From contig USMB01000002.1 in the NCBI GenBank assembly GCA_900555615.1, positions 50,672 through 114,671 of the forward strand: DNA of 64,000 nucleotides, in the 5' to 3' direction. Under the pieces are notes generated by a model. The model did not search any database. It was not told the DNA's origin and saw only the letters and a list, made by a program, of their open reading frames with translations. Below are positions 24,901 to 28,912 of this stretch, piece after piece. This stretch comes from an uncultured Clostridium sp. Its GTDB lineage: Bacteria > Bacillota > Clostridia > TANB77 > CAG-508. Position numbers and translations under genes: made by a program. Numbering within the stretch: position 1 is the first letter of the stretch; each line of letters opens with the position of its first letter.

Positions 24901-27900
24901 TAGAACAGAATGGGTAGTAGAAACAACAGCATTTAATACAACTAATAAAACTTTAGCAATAACATTAAGAGGTAGAACAAATTCACAAGTAACAGCAAGT
25001 GAGTACAAGAGTGATGTAAGTGGAGGAATTACAGATAAAACTAAAGTAGAATTCTACATGAACATTGGTGGTACATTAACAAAAATGTCTAATGTATCAA
25101 TAAGCTTAGGAACAGCAAGTCAAACAACACAAAATGTATCTAAAGGAACAAAAGAAGTATTACAAACAATAACAATTGGAAACTTAGAAGAAACTGCAAG
25201 ACAATCTGGAAAATTATATAAGGAATACAGTGGAAATATTGTTGTTAAAGTACTTCAAGATTCTGGATTGAAAGATTCTTATGGTAATGGAAGTCAAAAT
25301 ATTGCTCAAAATGTTTCAACATCAGATGTAGACAAAAATACAACAGGAAAGCTATTTGCAGACTTTATAAAACCAGAATTCAATTATTTATCATCAGAAA
25401 CAACAATAAATCATAATACAAAAACAGTTACAATATTGTTCAGTGTAAGAGATAAATATTTTAGTACTTCAGGATTAACAGCAGATACAACAGCATCTAA
25501 AATTTCAGTAACAGTTGCTGATGAAGATGTAAATAGTAAGATAACTAAGAAATTAGAAATTGTTGAAGAAGAAAAAGATGTAATAAATGGAAAGAACCAA
25601 AAAGTTGGAGAAAAATACAGATTAACAATAACAGGTTTAGACCATAATGATGGAACTCATTACAGTGGAATAATGCAATTAGGATTTGCAAAAGATCTAG
25701 TAGCAGACTTATCTGGAAATAAAAATGATGCACAAACAATAACAATAGGAGTAGATACACCAAATGGATCAGGCTCTGGAAGTATAGTCGATGTAGTAGA
25801 CCCAGTATGGAATACACAAAACTTTACAATAGATAAGACAAACAAAAAGATAACTGTAGACTTAATAGGAACAGATAAGTATTATTTAAGCAATAGCTTA
25901 ACAACAGACAAGATTAAAGTTTTTGTAGATGGAAAAGAAGCATCAAGCATAACAAAACAACTAAGTGCTAGTTCTTCAGTTACAAATGGTGTAAAATATA
26001 CCTTAACTCTTTCTGGATGGGAAGAAGCAAGTGAACAAACAGGAAATATATATAAAGAGTGGAGTGGTATAACAAAGATTCAAATAGCAGCAGGAACATT
26101 AACAGATAAATATACTAATACAAGTAAACAACAAGAATTTACATTAGGACATGTGGACTTTATAAAACCAGTAATTAAAAAAGTATCTTCAACAAAGAAT
26201 TCAACAAATGGTACAGAAACAATATTATTTAATGTAATTGATAAATATTTAGATACAACAAGTACATTATCAGCAAATGATATTACAGTTTATGTAGATA
26301 AAGTTGAGGCAACAGGATTAAGCAAGACATTAACAAAAACTTCAACACAATTTACAGCATCAATCAATGGAAGTACACAAGTTGTAGGACAACAATATCA
26401 ATTAGTATTGTCAGGATTTAAACAAGCTCGTTCAAGTATTGATTCTGCAAAGAATTATACAGAGTGGAGTGGAACTGTTTCAATAGATGTTGCAGCTGGA
26501 AAGATAAAAGACAAAATAGTTAGTCCAAATACAACTGCAAATACAAACAACAAAACTACAATATATGGTGATTTCGTAGACTTTATAAAACCAGAAATTA
26601 CTTATAAATATGCATCTTCAGATATCAATTATACAAATAAAACATTTACAATGGACTTCGAAATTACAGATAAATACTTTAACAGTATTACAGAATTGAC
26701 AACTCAAAATATAACACAATATGTAACAATAAAAGTTGATGGGGTAGACATAACAAATAATACAGCAATTACAAAAGAAATTATTTCTACAACAAATGTA
26801 ACAGCTGGAACAACTGCAAAACCAATCAATAAGACTGTTAATGGGACAGTTCAAACTGGATTGACAAATCAAGTAATAGGAAGACATTATAAATTGAGAA
26901 TATCTGGATTGCAACAAGCAATAAAAACAGGAAATACATTAGATTATAGTGGTGTTATAACAGTTGCATTTAAAGAAGGAATTGCAACAGATACAACAAC
27001 AAATAAAAATGCAGCAACAACAATAACTTCAGGAGTTAACTTACCAGGTGGTTCTGGCTCAGGAACAATAGTCGATGTTGTTGACCCAATGTGGGAACAA
27101 ATCGGTAGAGCAAGCGTAGAAGCTGGTAAGGGAACAGCAAGTATGGTAATCAGAGGAACTGATAAATACTTGAATAAAGTAACTAGTGCATTAACATCTG
27201 GAAAAATAACAGTAACAGTAAATGGAACAACTCCAACAACAACAGTAACAGTAAATGTACAAGAAGATACTTCAATATCAGAGACATGGGCAAAACAATA
27301 TAAAGTAACACTTACAGGATTTGATCCAAAGGCTTATCAGGTAGCATTTAAGATACCTGCAGGAGTGTTGGTTGATAGTTCTGGAAATACAAGTAAAGAA
27401 AAAGAATTTATCTTGTTTAGCAGTTTAAAGAAAACTGATACTGAAACAGCATCAACAAGTTTATTCTTAGGAATTACAGGAGTTCAAAGACAAAATGTTG
27501 AACAAGTAATATTTGAAGAATATATTGATGATTCAAAGACATTGTTTGATGTATCAGCAGCTCAAAATAGAACAATAATGGCTTGGTATGAAAAAACTTC
27601 AAGAAATACTTACATTGTTCATATAGGAAGTACAATAATAATAAATGGAAATGCAGATTCAACAAACTTATTTAATTATGTTGGATATAGTACAAATTGT
27701 GCGGTTACAAACGAAACATCTAATAAGATAATAAAGAATATTGAATTATTACATGTAGACAATGTAACAAATATGAAGAATATGTTCGCATATTTAGGCT
27801 ATGGTAAAATGCAAACATTTAGCTTAGGAAGTGCATTTGATACAACAAATGCAACAGATATGAGCGGAATGTTCCAATATACTGGATTTACAGCAATGAC

Positions 27901-28477
27901 AAGTATAAACTTAGGAGGAAACTTTAATACAGCAAGTGTAACAAAGATGAATTCTATGTTTGACCATACAGGATATACTGCAATGACAGGATTGAATTTA
28001 GGCGGTAAGTTTAATACAGCTAAAGTAACAGAAATGAGTTCAATGTTTGCAGACACAGGATATACAAAGATGACAACATTAAACTTAGGCGGAGAATTTA
28101 GTACAGTAAAAGTAACTAAAATGGATTGGATGTTCAAAAATTGTGGACATGAAGCATTAACCGCATTAAACTTAGGAACTAAATTTAATACAAGTATAGT
28201 ACAAACAATGGAAGGAATGTTTAATGCAACAGGATATAAAGCTATGGTAAGTTTGGATTTGGGTGATAACTTCTATACATCAACAGTAACTAACATGGAT
28301 AATATGTTTAATTCAACAGGTGCAGTGTCAATGATGGCATTGGATATGGGATCAAACTTTAAGAAGATAGCAGCTAAACATGCAAACTTTGCTACTAACT
28401 GCGGAAAGAAAGATGTTGTAATATATGCTCCAGAGGTAATATATTCAACACAAACTTCTTTCAAATTAGGGATATAG
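3911..28477 (+). CDS. Giant surface protein 1 (BspA/DUF285 LRR blocks plus Ig-like modules)
   Basis: An 8188-residue exported protein (roughly 0.9 MDa), among the longest bacterial proteins I know of. Residues 1-36 form a signal peptide (basic start, hydrophobic core 14-28, possible cleavage after SRA). Residues about 37-360 are unique, ending in an acidic Asp/Thr-rich linker. Next come DUF285 block L0 (about 364-740), 17 class I Ig-like modules (about 745-2670), and three divergent modules with a Trp/Gly insertion (about 2675-3110). The rest is LRR blocks L1-L5 alternating with class II Ig-like modules carrying a TDKYF motif. The DUF285 units read TNMxxMFxxTGxxxMTxLxLGxxF, as in BspA-family and mycoplasma surface proteins that bind host or matrix ligands. 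There is no LPXTG, C-terminal membrane helix, GW or SLH motif. The protein stops inside the linker after L5 and giant 2 takes up the module at the same point. The role is inferred as adhesin or matrix scaffold. Confidence 0.88.
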   Translation: MLKNKIIVKKIRNILILFMAILIMIGAYHNVRRSRAENVIEISMEVADKNNSLEKQTVTIDATETKNGVYLAELPTSVNGNRVTKYYTSDGEELEIDPASVEKITLELTEDELANKKISLGTEYDKKTAIIDDVETTLYNKEFINEDGDVIVTGYMPLDIQLDFTEIDANALKDIRLPSDDLTVKKSFGISIQEMIDVSKTTDKAETDDTTKTDGKNQVNDTTGLAENAQTNETEKQLIEYDSTKYGEDITIKIKQADSKEETVIYSFSDGTPVTEVVYTNTDGILSFLKNDNDKFIYTVKKQETTDNVASEEQVVDDTQDSDAVQIDEDTTTSDDSTIVNRPNNGPKKAQARAGSKVATLDTIWSHGESLGNGLNNAQNSNFFGLVPRGKISSITLLTSDGKDSSGNKINFDVSGAQSQSIATGGSVILYCIPNGSTYKAYMLPGSDVGTIKFNSDSKFIFSYLGYESSCTETEVVKGFFDSSSIVDTSGITQARAMFAHIGRNGSMRTLTIGPKFTTTSIKDTQDMFYECGFSNMTTLKFSSNFKLENATNLLSMFYRCGYNKLTSLDLSNMTTANATSMEHMFNMCGNQSLTSLKIGFNTSKVTNMHAMFANCGTEKLTTFSLGNNFNTSNVTDMGYMFEKFGGPLTELKLGSNFSTSKVTNMQGMFSQTGTKSMKKIQLGDKFTSIASGNYSDFLNNTGASGCKIYVPGAIYSNKHAVKLSTSSSTTISYTKGYIVGPDNAAPTWADNVNGAKYSATDHTYTMNLVGSDAVALDAEASTLTKGSTIKVKIGNSETSNYTLGATSLSSDENTKTFPLTINNYTGGAITITISAGTLIDLRENKSAAKTYNIASVDGTAPKWSSSVSGGTYSGTDKTYTLSLVGTDETSLDDSESKLTRGSNITVKVNNTSTSNYTLGNTTLSSDGRTKTFPLTISSYSGGTIVITITKGALVDRNGNTEASGATYTIRPNVDTTAPKWSSNVTNGSYSSTGHTYSLTITGTDETQLQSNKLSTFNTTVQVNGSKVTNLDFAQPVLSSDKKTITIKLTIKNYTGGKITIKIASGALIDATGNADTKGATYEFTPNTDVTAPKWNSSVNNATYSSSANTYTFEVVGTDETSLKTGLTLNASNAPITVNGSTASVTYGSGQYSNSNKTVTFKITVRNYSGGKIVMNIKAGALQDNGNPVNSSVAQNYTMDPQTDFTAPVWNGSINNGKLSGSTYTLNLIGTDETKLQQTTLSTSNVSVTVGGKSASFSFSNRGQGQLSNNNKTITFGMTISNFTGGNVTITINAGALKDTEGNLSVKQTYSFSVDGTAPKWNSSVTGGTYSSTAHTYTVKLIGTDETKLNDSMSALSSSNVTIKINGTPISTFSFKSSISSDYKTKTFTLTITNYTGGKITIQIDEGALVDTAGNKEANGAKYEFTPNIDSVVPAWKTSISGGTYSSTNHTYSFSLVGTDETALNNSASVLNYDNMLVTVNGTKVTRSNLVFGSTSISSDNKTKTFPITINGFTGGAVVITINSGALSDMTGNKSSEISYKFTIDGTLPVWSNAINGGTYDENAKTYTFKLVGSDETGIQQTTLSSSNVTVTMGGKTANVTFSNGGKGTINDKTITFELTINSFVGGQINISISAGALKDTSNNLSVAKTYSFSKDVTPPTWDSKITSTSYKNSIYTVNVTGTDETALNNSSSTLSSSNVTVTVNGTAVSASNLTFSGQLASDSKSKAFAIGIKSFTGGEIKIVINPGALTDTSGNKEKTGATYNLTADITPPAWGNATGKYNPDDQSYTITVTGTDDIELNTSASALTTSNSTLTVGGTAVTPTITKTASTSKSVTYEIKISKHTGGAISFKINAGALKDAQNNTSAEKTYTFAAVDAVKPTWASNISGGTYSNGTYSFSVVGSDETKLDTSKSVLSSSNFSVTTSGNAVSSSDITFGSPTLSSDGKTKTFPITIKNFKGGQVNITIAEKALYDTTGNWSVSKTYSFYKDITPPVWDDSIQNPLYNHSTKGYYFELVGTDETKLNTSSSTLTTSNVKITVGGTNTTNFTLGTATTSSDSKTKTFPITLNSYTGGEIIITVSAGALKDTAGNSSAVKEYKITPDITKPVWSYQNLTYDPDSMTYSVELVGTDETALNTNVSTLISTGSSKNLLVTCGGTSVTPTLEKTSTTSTKIIYKLTINDYPGGAVAITISEGALIDTSSNRSDHKVINLPEKDRTKPTLKVQNNNYSDDSGQYTFEVVATDETAIDTTRSNLAPNGSSKNITVKCGNTTIVPSITSRNTSDGKSIIYTVTISEYPGGTVSVAIDAGAIYDTTGNKSNSASFTLPAADVQKPQWADSAEFSYDENNSTVSITLTGTDDVGLNDSKSVLNLSTNLVIYNNGAVVSSENIKLGTPTISQDKLTKKFPITLNNFAGGTTSIAISKGALVDNSGKTSDAKTYNFTDMIKPKWYMDGNGSYNTKSKEYTITLDARDDTEIKTVNLTTSTMTVTVGGTAVTPTITQVTDGIQEKRYTITIPNYTGGTINITLNAGTIVDTAGNASIQTPFSVTPDVTAPLWKAGSAGYVNATTSDDVTIELLGTDTKMLATSNLTKQDLIVKYGDTIIDYDKINLSEVTYTNDGKGGVKYVLTLQEYTGEVVSVFLPAGTLTDQAGNTSVDTTLAIESILPPEDTDVPTVSGTQVKVDNLSQVIYITFDITDMSFDYTHHLTAEDFEVTKTYKVRNGYWGTKEETVTITPTIEIVRETRLTGKKGYRYKIKLTNVDITTTPLWGIGGTQSNPATIKVYLNKDAMLDRLSKGNEKTLLMNQQVTFESSTTDAAISLRSAIVNNTDDDKNLTIQLTVNKSNSWWGTFFFIPGIYGSTATNKKLSTDNIYDLRFDGVSVGDSSAIDITVEELTSSSTTTGGGFWWNQGTTTTTAVYRIILSNLEEALRQNLKSYKEWSGCVELDIGPSSDTIYTVRNEDEDLEGFEYKNTQDILFVDVIKPELEVKGVTINDEESDSATVNLQATDKYFSTYYTTNQTASFDKTKIYLTADGVKATEEETGVKLQWEKAKDVTETRSGEKKVIGITQSVTITGMKDNLDKKLKLVIEEGACLDNSGNPNERKEISLFSRLMSASTETAATSTFLNNPYAIQRQNVQSVEFRSSTTGLISNCAWDVSENQDGSIMAWYDGTGPYRVYIAGDGLIYANPDSSYLFSYVGYATNCTDTTVVKNLNLLNTKFATKMDAMFNYTGYRSMTGLSLGDKFDTSNVTSMNRMFDNCGYTRMGSLNLGTAFDTTKVTSMSLMFRNCGYTAMTSMELGTKFNTSKVENMTSMFYYTGYTAMTTLKLGNYFYTKSATNMSQMFNYTGASAMTSLDLGPAFTKIADTNTNFATGCGKNGSVTIYVGSSIYSTKNAFKLSADVTTTISYARGTINPKYKPDWTKVSTTLNTTDKNITVKLQGNVNTANYTGDALKSVINRLAMGTGDSSKITVKIDGTVANNLVKTVQTSVKGPANTVTAEIIISSFAETTVQSGKTYLEWAGNIAIQLAQGTLTDAYGNPNLAQLDGSAVEIKDATIDKNTDGKMFADFIKPKLMYEQSSVVVDKTGKTVTIVFSITDKYYASESLDVSKLSIRVDGTDVSEIPSIKKTLTKSTSSTGVKYTLVLSEFEQDSIASGKRYLDYSGSITVTVPAGAVLDKSGNGNVTEGLGIGPQNTIVKDNASNLAEIDLVRPSWQLQPNKGVTLDFASKTVTIPLEVTDKYFSTSTLTNNIKLLVNGAESTSGGTISIQSGPTNITETRGGNTVLIGHSYTVKITNISVDSGQLGVRILEGAASDTSGNTSSQKDILLLNRLKETNTETAATSGFLGSASNTNATIKAIQRQNINKVVFESGISSAVYNHTTKTISDATRAWDVSKAGDQSIVAWFVDSEKSNGTYVIHIGSEGGILANTDSSYLFANIGSSANCKSIVAIANLSLLDVSTVTNMNYMFTNTGKQAMTELDLGTNFSTSSVTTMVGMFQGAGYNAMTTLTLGNLFVTTKVTDMNNMFNETGYKALKSLNLSTFNTASVTNMQRMFRATGHDSMTTLTLGSNFNTAKVTNMLGMFANCGYGSLTALNLGGAFDTGNVTDMSYMFTGAGHDSMTGLNLGSLFKTSKVTNMSYMFQNTGAGKMTTLTLGSNFNTSAVTNMSYMFNGTGSSSMQSLVLGGYFYTSKVTNMTSMFEACGQGSIKTIDLGPAFTNVSSTNTNMLKTLNNTNIYTGTAIYSNENAVRLNLNSSTTVSFERGKIIAKYQPEWQKSTTTPDTANTAITVVLRGIVNATNYAGYNKNITNKFANGTTTQITVAIDGESTPNSRIIKTISGASSTAAESVQCNVRLTGFNEGYISSKGYKEWSGNVALNIPQGTLTDAYGNPNLAQEIKEDAVEKNTAGDLFLDSIKPEIIYEYSETTINHDSQTVTVGFRVTDKYFANTLLTVEQLASQITVKVDSEAVNVEKEVREIKALNEPVNGQNRTVGKKYELVISKLDQGDGIRYSGPMQIVFPTGIVKDASNNTNTGKTISIGVDDPVNDAEHKSEVIVDVVKPVWSVENLKITQVNGKAQATMDLIGTDKYLNKTNSKSLTPNEIKVFVDGVDITSIATGLSKSLAGPIDIDNGIKYTLTITNLEESYDAFIAARNANKRVYREYSGDVTLEVPEGKLVDNSGNKSSKLSVKVGIVDTLKPEIVKVSSTVNPTAKTETIIFDVTDKYFGTILDEQTLLSKLHVFVDEEAADSITKQITNVETLTDTVDGISKTVGKRYTLVLSNFEKEGLQSGYEFKGISGTVKVTVDAEIATDSNGNTSNSATLAGDFTDFIEPSVVYRFSKPASGANSVTITFDVTDKYYKSGDLTLADLALKMQNGKNLSNYIDMKTISGAQIQFGTPSNVTCPTAMNKTVNGTVQKGLTNQIIGRRYTITISNLEQAQIKDGDQYLEYSGNVQIGVAKGKVKDQGNNTNLAQTITFGINLPEGTGIKEALDIVKPIWSVESQTVDLDKQEATIIIKGTDKYFSKSTLTNDTLQLIMNGSKVTTNDTASGRTLEITGPKEIYEDWIENGATSQHLVGVEYTIIATGFAVDEGQVKIRIPEATLTDNSENSSNALEFMLYSCLKATNTETSATSGFLGNTSIQRQNIESVTFESGLSKMISSTKWDVSAGNDGSIMAWYKTAASGALEVYIGGTTAIFANPNSSYLFANIGTATKCTATEVVKNLDLVTTKRVTNMSYMFLNTGTTAMTTLNLGSNFNTEKVTNMTSMFSGCGINKMSTLNLGGKFYTSEVTLMNNMFSSCGRYALTALDLGEYFDTSKVTNMAGMFNCTGSSQMTSFNIGKKFDTTNVTNMSYMFNMLGNAKLTSLDLGDLFYTTNVTNMDSMFYNCGSSAMTTIDLGPAFTKIAGTNTNFAMNFGKSGATLNAPEAIYQDSKNFRLGIESTTTLAYSRGTITPKYRTEWVVTTKTVDKTNKTVRITLRGKTNSQLTVAEYPGGANGLLSKDKVTVLVDGTNVKAVQDSMEISSANYITNSSTNKVEVEQIITLKDFVEDARQTGKSYKEWSGNISLKIAKDSGLKDDYGSENIAQDINDIILADVVKPEFTYKYSSTDINYTNKTLTVEFDIVDKYFFSTTLSATNAVNNITVKMIDINAVPANITKTLKKKTISADQTSGSITYKANGDIYENSRKIGERYTLVISGLEQASKSADGKYKDYSGPMSVAFPAGVITDTSGNTSDQITITVGIDEPDKSGMQEIVDVVTPIWEAKSTTIDKWNKRAIIQLQGTDKYYASNSLDTSKITVYVDGKEITNIEKTLSESTPLTETRNGQEMQYGVEYTLTLSGFSEPDSEFMTARKNGSREYREYSGKTEVKIAAGTLSDAHNTNKEQTISLGNVDCLKPDIIYETSNTTIDQGNKILTVVFEVTDKYYNASASSLKLSDLTVTVDEKTMTSAELTASGNSLTATALASGKGTKYTLVIKNLQQNPNDGVDYSGIVSIAIPSGKFADTTGNTNDAKTITIGVDTPTNDENHNTGTIVDVVSPVWKAENFRASSDNTQILVDLVGTDKYLDTSKTSVDPSKIKVVINNQDIEATAGIAVNKSIEYKGTRSDILTGAKDVIYTLTLSNFKESDETFLAARAAGTRLYREYSGFTQIEMPAGQLKDTSNNTNVKTTLDLGNIDRIPPEVVKVSSTVDKTNKKETIVFDIVDKYLKTSTLGTTTTEANNNLSKLHVFVDDEAADNITKKITKVEKLTDTIGTTTNQLIGYRYTLELTNFEKSKNSKGVKDWSGTVRVDVDAAVAIDTNGNTTDETSIECDFVDLIKPYLEYTHQSSDISTTNKTYTMKFRITDKYYKSGKLTLNDLTVKIKNGQLKNGSEIVYNLSDLAKAGTVTLALSDTEIYANDIYITDETTGEIDVTDKKLIGHEYTLKMSNLEKLQIADGMTTADYSGIISVGIAANKVLDRTYNGSNNGNTASTITSGVNIPNGSGNGTVVDVVDPLITGVSTVADPTKGTATLTFRATDSYFASSSISAANIQIYVNGTQKAVGVASGDGITKTLSQTSKTESRLQNGTTSNVQYGIEYTLNITGYPANINQLRVVIPAGLVADQSGNHNKEKSFNLFNTLATAESSPSATTAFMGNTYGIQRGKIAQIVFESYIGGTSSTRWDVSAQKDQSIMAWYNANEKPTSDTYIIHIGSETLIGANVNSSNWFSYIGYDANCKATSEESDPIIKNLKIISVANVTNMSNMFAYLGYSNMTTFSLSSNFYTTSATNMSGMFKYAGFTKMTTINLGSNFNTSKVTNMNAMFNHTGYTAMTGLNLGSAFYTSKVTNMGSMFGETGYTAMTSLNLGTNFDTSAVTSMSWMFSNCGHDKMTSLTLGANFNTSLVTTMQGMFNGTGNKLLTSLDLGDLFYTTNVENMTNMFSNCGTGAMTSLDLGPAFTKIASTNTEFATNLGKSGFVAYVPEAIYQDSTHFRIGGAGSTAIACTSGRTINPKYRTEWVVETTAFNTTNKTLAITLRGRTNSQVTASEYKSDVSGGITDKTKVEFYMNIGGTLTKMSNVSISLGTASQTTQNVSKGTKEVLQTITIGNLEETARQSGKLYKEYSGNIVVKVLQDSGLKDSYGNGSQNIAQNVSTSDVDKNTTGKLFADFIKPEFNYLSSETTINHNTKTVTILFSVRDKYFSTSGLTADTTASKISVTVADEDVNSKITKKLEIVEEEKDVINGKNQKVGEKYRLTITGLDHNDGTHYSGIMQLGFAKDLVADLSGNKNDAQTITIGVDTPNGSGSGSIVDVVDPVWNTQNFTIDKTNKKITVDLIGTDKYYLSNSLTTDKIKVFVDGKEASSITKQLSASSSVTNGVKYTLTLSGWEEASEQTGNIYKEWSGITKIQIAAGTLTDKYTNTSKQQEFTLGHVDFIKPVIKKVSSTKNSTNGTETILFNVIDKYLDTTSTLSANDITVYVDKVEATGLSKTLTKTSTQFTASINGSTQVVGQQYQLVLSGFKQARSSIDSAKNYTEWSGTVSIDVAAGKIKDKIVSPNTTANTNNKTTIYGDFVDFIKPEITYKYASSDINYTNKTFTMDFEITDKYFNSITELTTQNITQYVTIKVDGVDITNNTAITKEIISTTNVTAGTTAKPINKTVNGTVQTGLTNQVIGRHYKLRISGLQQAIKTGNTLDYSGVITVAFKEGIATDTTTNKNAATTITSGVNLPGGSGSGTIVDVVDPMWEQIGRASVEAGKGTASMVIRGTDKYLNKVTSALTSGKITVTVNGTTPTTTVTVNVQEDTSISETWAKQYKVTLTGFDPKAYQVAFKIPAGVLVDSSGNTSKEKEFILFSSLKKTDTETASTSLFLGITGVQRQNVEQVIFEEYIDDSKTLFDVSAAQNRTIMAWYEKTSRNTYIVHIGSTIIINGNADSTNLFNYVGYSTNCAVTNETSNKIIKNIELLHVDNVTNMKNMFAYLGYGKMQTFSLGSAFDTTNATDMSGMFQYTGFTAMTSINLGGNFNTASVTKMNSMFDHTGYTAMTGLNLGGKFNTAKVTEMSSMFADTGYTKMTTLNLGGEFSTVKVTKMDWMFKNCGHEALTALNLGTKFNTSIVQTMEGMFNATGYKAMVSLDLGDNFYTSTVTNMDNMFNSTGAVSMMALDMGSNFKKIAAKHANFATNCGKKDVVIYAPEVIYSTQTSFKLGI
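4990..6130 (+). repeat. LRR block L0 of giant 1 (7 MFxxxG units)
   Basis: DUF285-type block with seven MF-x4 units of about 26 residues, for example SNVTDMGYMFEKFG. It differs from the later blocks in lacking the TETxATSxFLG entry motif, so it is the most diverged copy. It ends with VPGAIYSNKHAVKL, which leads to the first Ig-like module. Confidence 0.8.
6145..11925 (+). repeat. Array of 17 class I Ig-like modules
   Basis: Seventeen tandem modules averaging about 340 bases (113 residues). They begin near 6145, 6490, 6838, 7180, 7525, 7858, 8205, 8550, 8883, 9222, 9550, 9888, 10227, 10568, 10908, 11250 and 11570. Each starts TAPxW or KPxW, carries GTDET in the first third, a YxGGxIxIxI strand, and closes GALxDxxGN. 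The start, length and GN-loop resemble bacterial Ig-like domains that form rods in giant adhesins. This class occurs only here in the window. Confidence 0.85.
11926..13240 (+). repeat. Three diverged Ig-like modules linking the two arrays
   Basis: Modules start near 11930, 12365 and 12860. The second contains two Trp/Gly/Phe-rich insertions (KSNSWWGTFFF and GGGFWWNQG) not found elsewhere in the protein. The third is the first to carry the ATDKYF motif of class II modules, so this stretch is the transition between the two repeat regimes. Confidence 0.65.
13240..14150 (+). repeat. LRR block L1 of giant 1 (5 units)
   Basis: Entry motif STETAATSTFL, then WDVSENQDGSIMAWYDG and a beta segment ending VYIAGDG, then five MFxxTG/MFxxCG units, then LDLGPAFTKIA and IYSTKNAFKL. 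This is the shortest block. It is followed by an abbreviated Ig set (types a, b, f near 14150, 14625, 15045). Confidence 0.8.
15395..16710 (+). repeat. LRR block L2 of giant 1 (9 units)
   Basis: Entry TETAATSGFLG, AWDVSKAGDQSIVAWF, then nine MF-x4 units, ending LDLGPAFTNVS and IYSNENAVRL. It is followed by the full set a-f near 16725, 17160, 17593, 18005, 18408 and 18900. Confidence 0.8.
19270..20275 (+). repeat. LRR block L3 of giant 1 (6 units)
   Basis: Entry TETSATSGFLG, KWDVSAGNDGSIMAWY, six MF-x4 units, ending IDLGPAFTKIA and FRLGIESTT. The Ig set that follows (20281, 20708, 21193, 21606, 22030, 22456, 22873, 23398) contains a duplicated b-c pair. Confidence 0.8.
23765..24890 (+). repeat. 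LRR block L4 of giant 1 (7 units)
   Basis: Entry SSPSATTAFMG, RWDVSAQKDQSIMAWY, IIHIGSE, seven MF-x4 units, ending LDLGPAFTKIA. It is followed by modules a-f near 24895, 25368, 25796, 26162, 26585 and 27080. Confidence 0.8.
25382..25780 (+). repeat. 399-base segment nearly identical to one in giant 2 (copy 1)
   Basis: This type b module aligns without gaps to 33692-34090 in giant 2, with only scattered substitutions, many in codon third positions. Neighbouring modules of the same type are clearly less similar at the DNA level. This points to recent copying or gene conversion between the two genes. Confidence 0.8.
27410..28477 (+). repeat. LRR block L5, C-terminal end of giant 1 (7 units)
   Basis: Entry TETASTSLFLG, LFDVSAAQNRTIMAWY, seven MF-x4 units, then IYSTQTSFKLGI and stop. 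In every other block this FKL/FRL is followed by about 20 residues leading to the NPKYRTEW start of an a module. Here the protein ends within that linker. Confidence 0.85.
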
Positions 28478-28500
28478 TTTATATAACTAATGCTGAGAGG

Positions 28501-28537
28501 GAGCGGAAAACTTTTAAAGAGTTTTCTGCTCTTTTTT
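28501..28537 (+). terminator. Intrinsic terminator of giant gene 1
   Basis: A 12-bp stem (28501-28512 with 28520-28531, one G-U pair), a 7-base loop and a T6 tail, starting 23 bases after the TAG stop. Confidence 0.85.
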
Positions 28538-28588
28538 ATTGCTGTTTAACTAATTTTTATAAAATATACAATAATTGTAAAAAAACTC

Positions 28589-28617
28589 TTGCTAAATAGA
28601 GTAAGACGTGTTATATT
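28589..28617 (+). promoter_or_regulatory. Possible upstream promoter in the intergenic region
   Basis: TTGCTA (28589-28594), 17 bases, TATATT (28612-28617). Any transcript from here would meet the hairpin at 28781 before giant gene 2, so if it is real it could feed a regulated leader. Confidence 0.3.
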
Positions 28618-28780
28618 AATAATGTACTTGAATTTAGTACAAAACAACTTAGTGTTTACACAAAATAAATTTTTGATTTTTTCAGTAATTTTATTCAATT
28701 CTAACTGAAGAAAAAATAAGGAAAATAAAGACGTAAAACAGTGGTAAAAAAGCTTGAAAAATAAATAGAAAAAAACTTAG

Positions 28781-28811
28781 AAAAAAGCACCAAAATTGGT
28801 GCTTTTTTTTT
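28781..28811 (+). terminator. Hairpin and T-run before the giant gene 2 promoter
   Basis: AAAAAAGCACCA (28781-28792), loop AAAT, TGGTGCTTTTTT (28797-28808), then more T. It is the counterpart of the hairpin at 3782. Confidence 0.75.
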
Positions 28812-28832
28812 TGAAAAAAATGCCGAAAAACG

Positions 28833-28861
28833 TTGAAAAAAATAGCCTGTTATGATATAAA
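28833..28861 (+). promoter_or_regulatory. Promoter of giant gene 2
   Basis: TTGAAA (28833-28838), 17 bases, TATAAA (28856-28861), with the same hexamers, spacer and flanking TTATGATATAAAT as the promoter of giant gene 1. Confidence 0.6.
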
Positions 28862-28912
28862 TTATATAGATAAATAAAATAGGAGTTATGAGTCAAAAAA
28901 CGGAGGATAAAC

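Larger units (their letters stand above)
28478..28912 (+). other. 435-base intergenic region between the two giant genes
   Basis: It holds, in order, a terminator (28501), a possible promoter (28589), AT-rich sequence with short inverted repeats around 28620-28640 and 28680-28715, a second terminator (28781), the main promoter (28833) and a ribosome site GGAGG at 28902-28906. I see no gene, known riboswitch core or mobile element. The last 130 bases parallel 3782-3911. Confidence 0.7.

Noticed and set aside
28538..28780. A riboswitch or small RNA in the long intergenic region
   Set aside because: Only short AT-rich inverted repeats are present, with no known conserved core such as that of cyclic-di-GMP riboswitches.
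28478..28912. The split between the giants as a simple nonsense mutation or sequencing error
   Set aside because: The gap contains a terminator, promoter, ribosome site and export signal and no residual coding frame, so these are two real genes.
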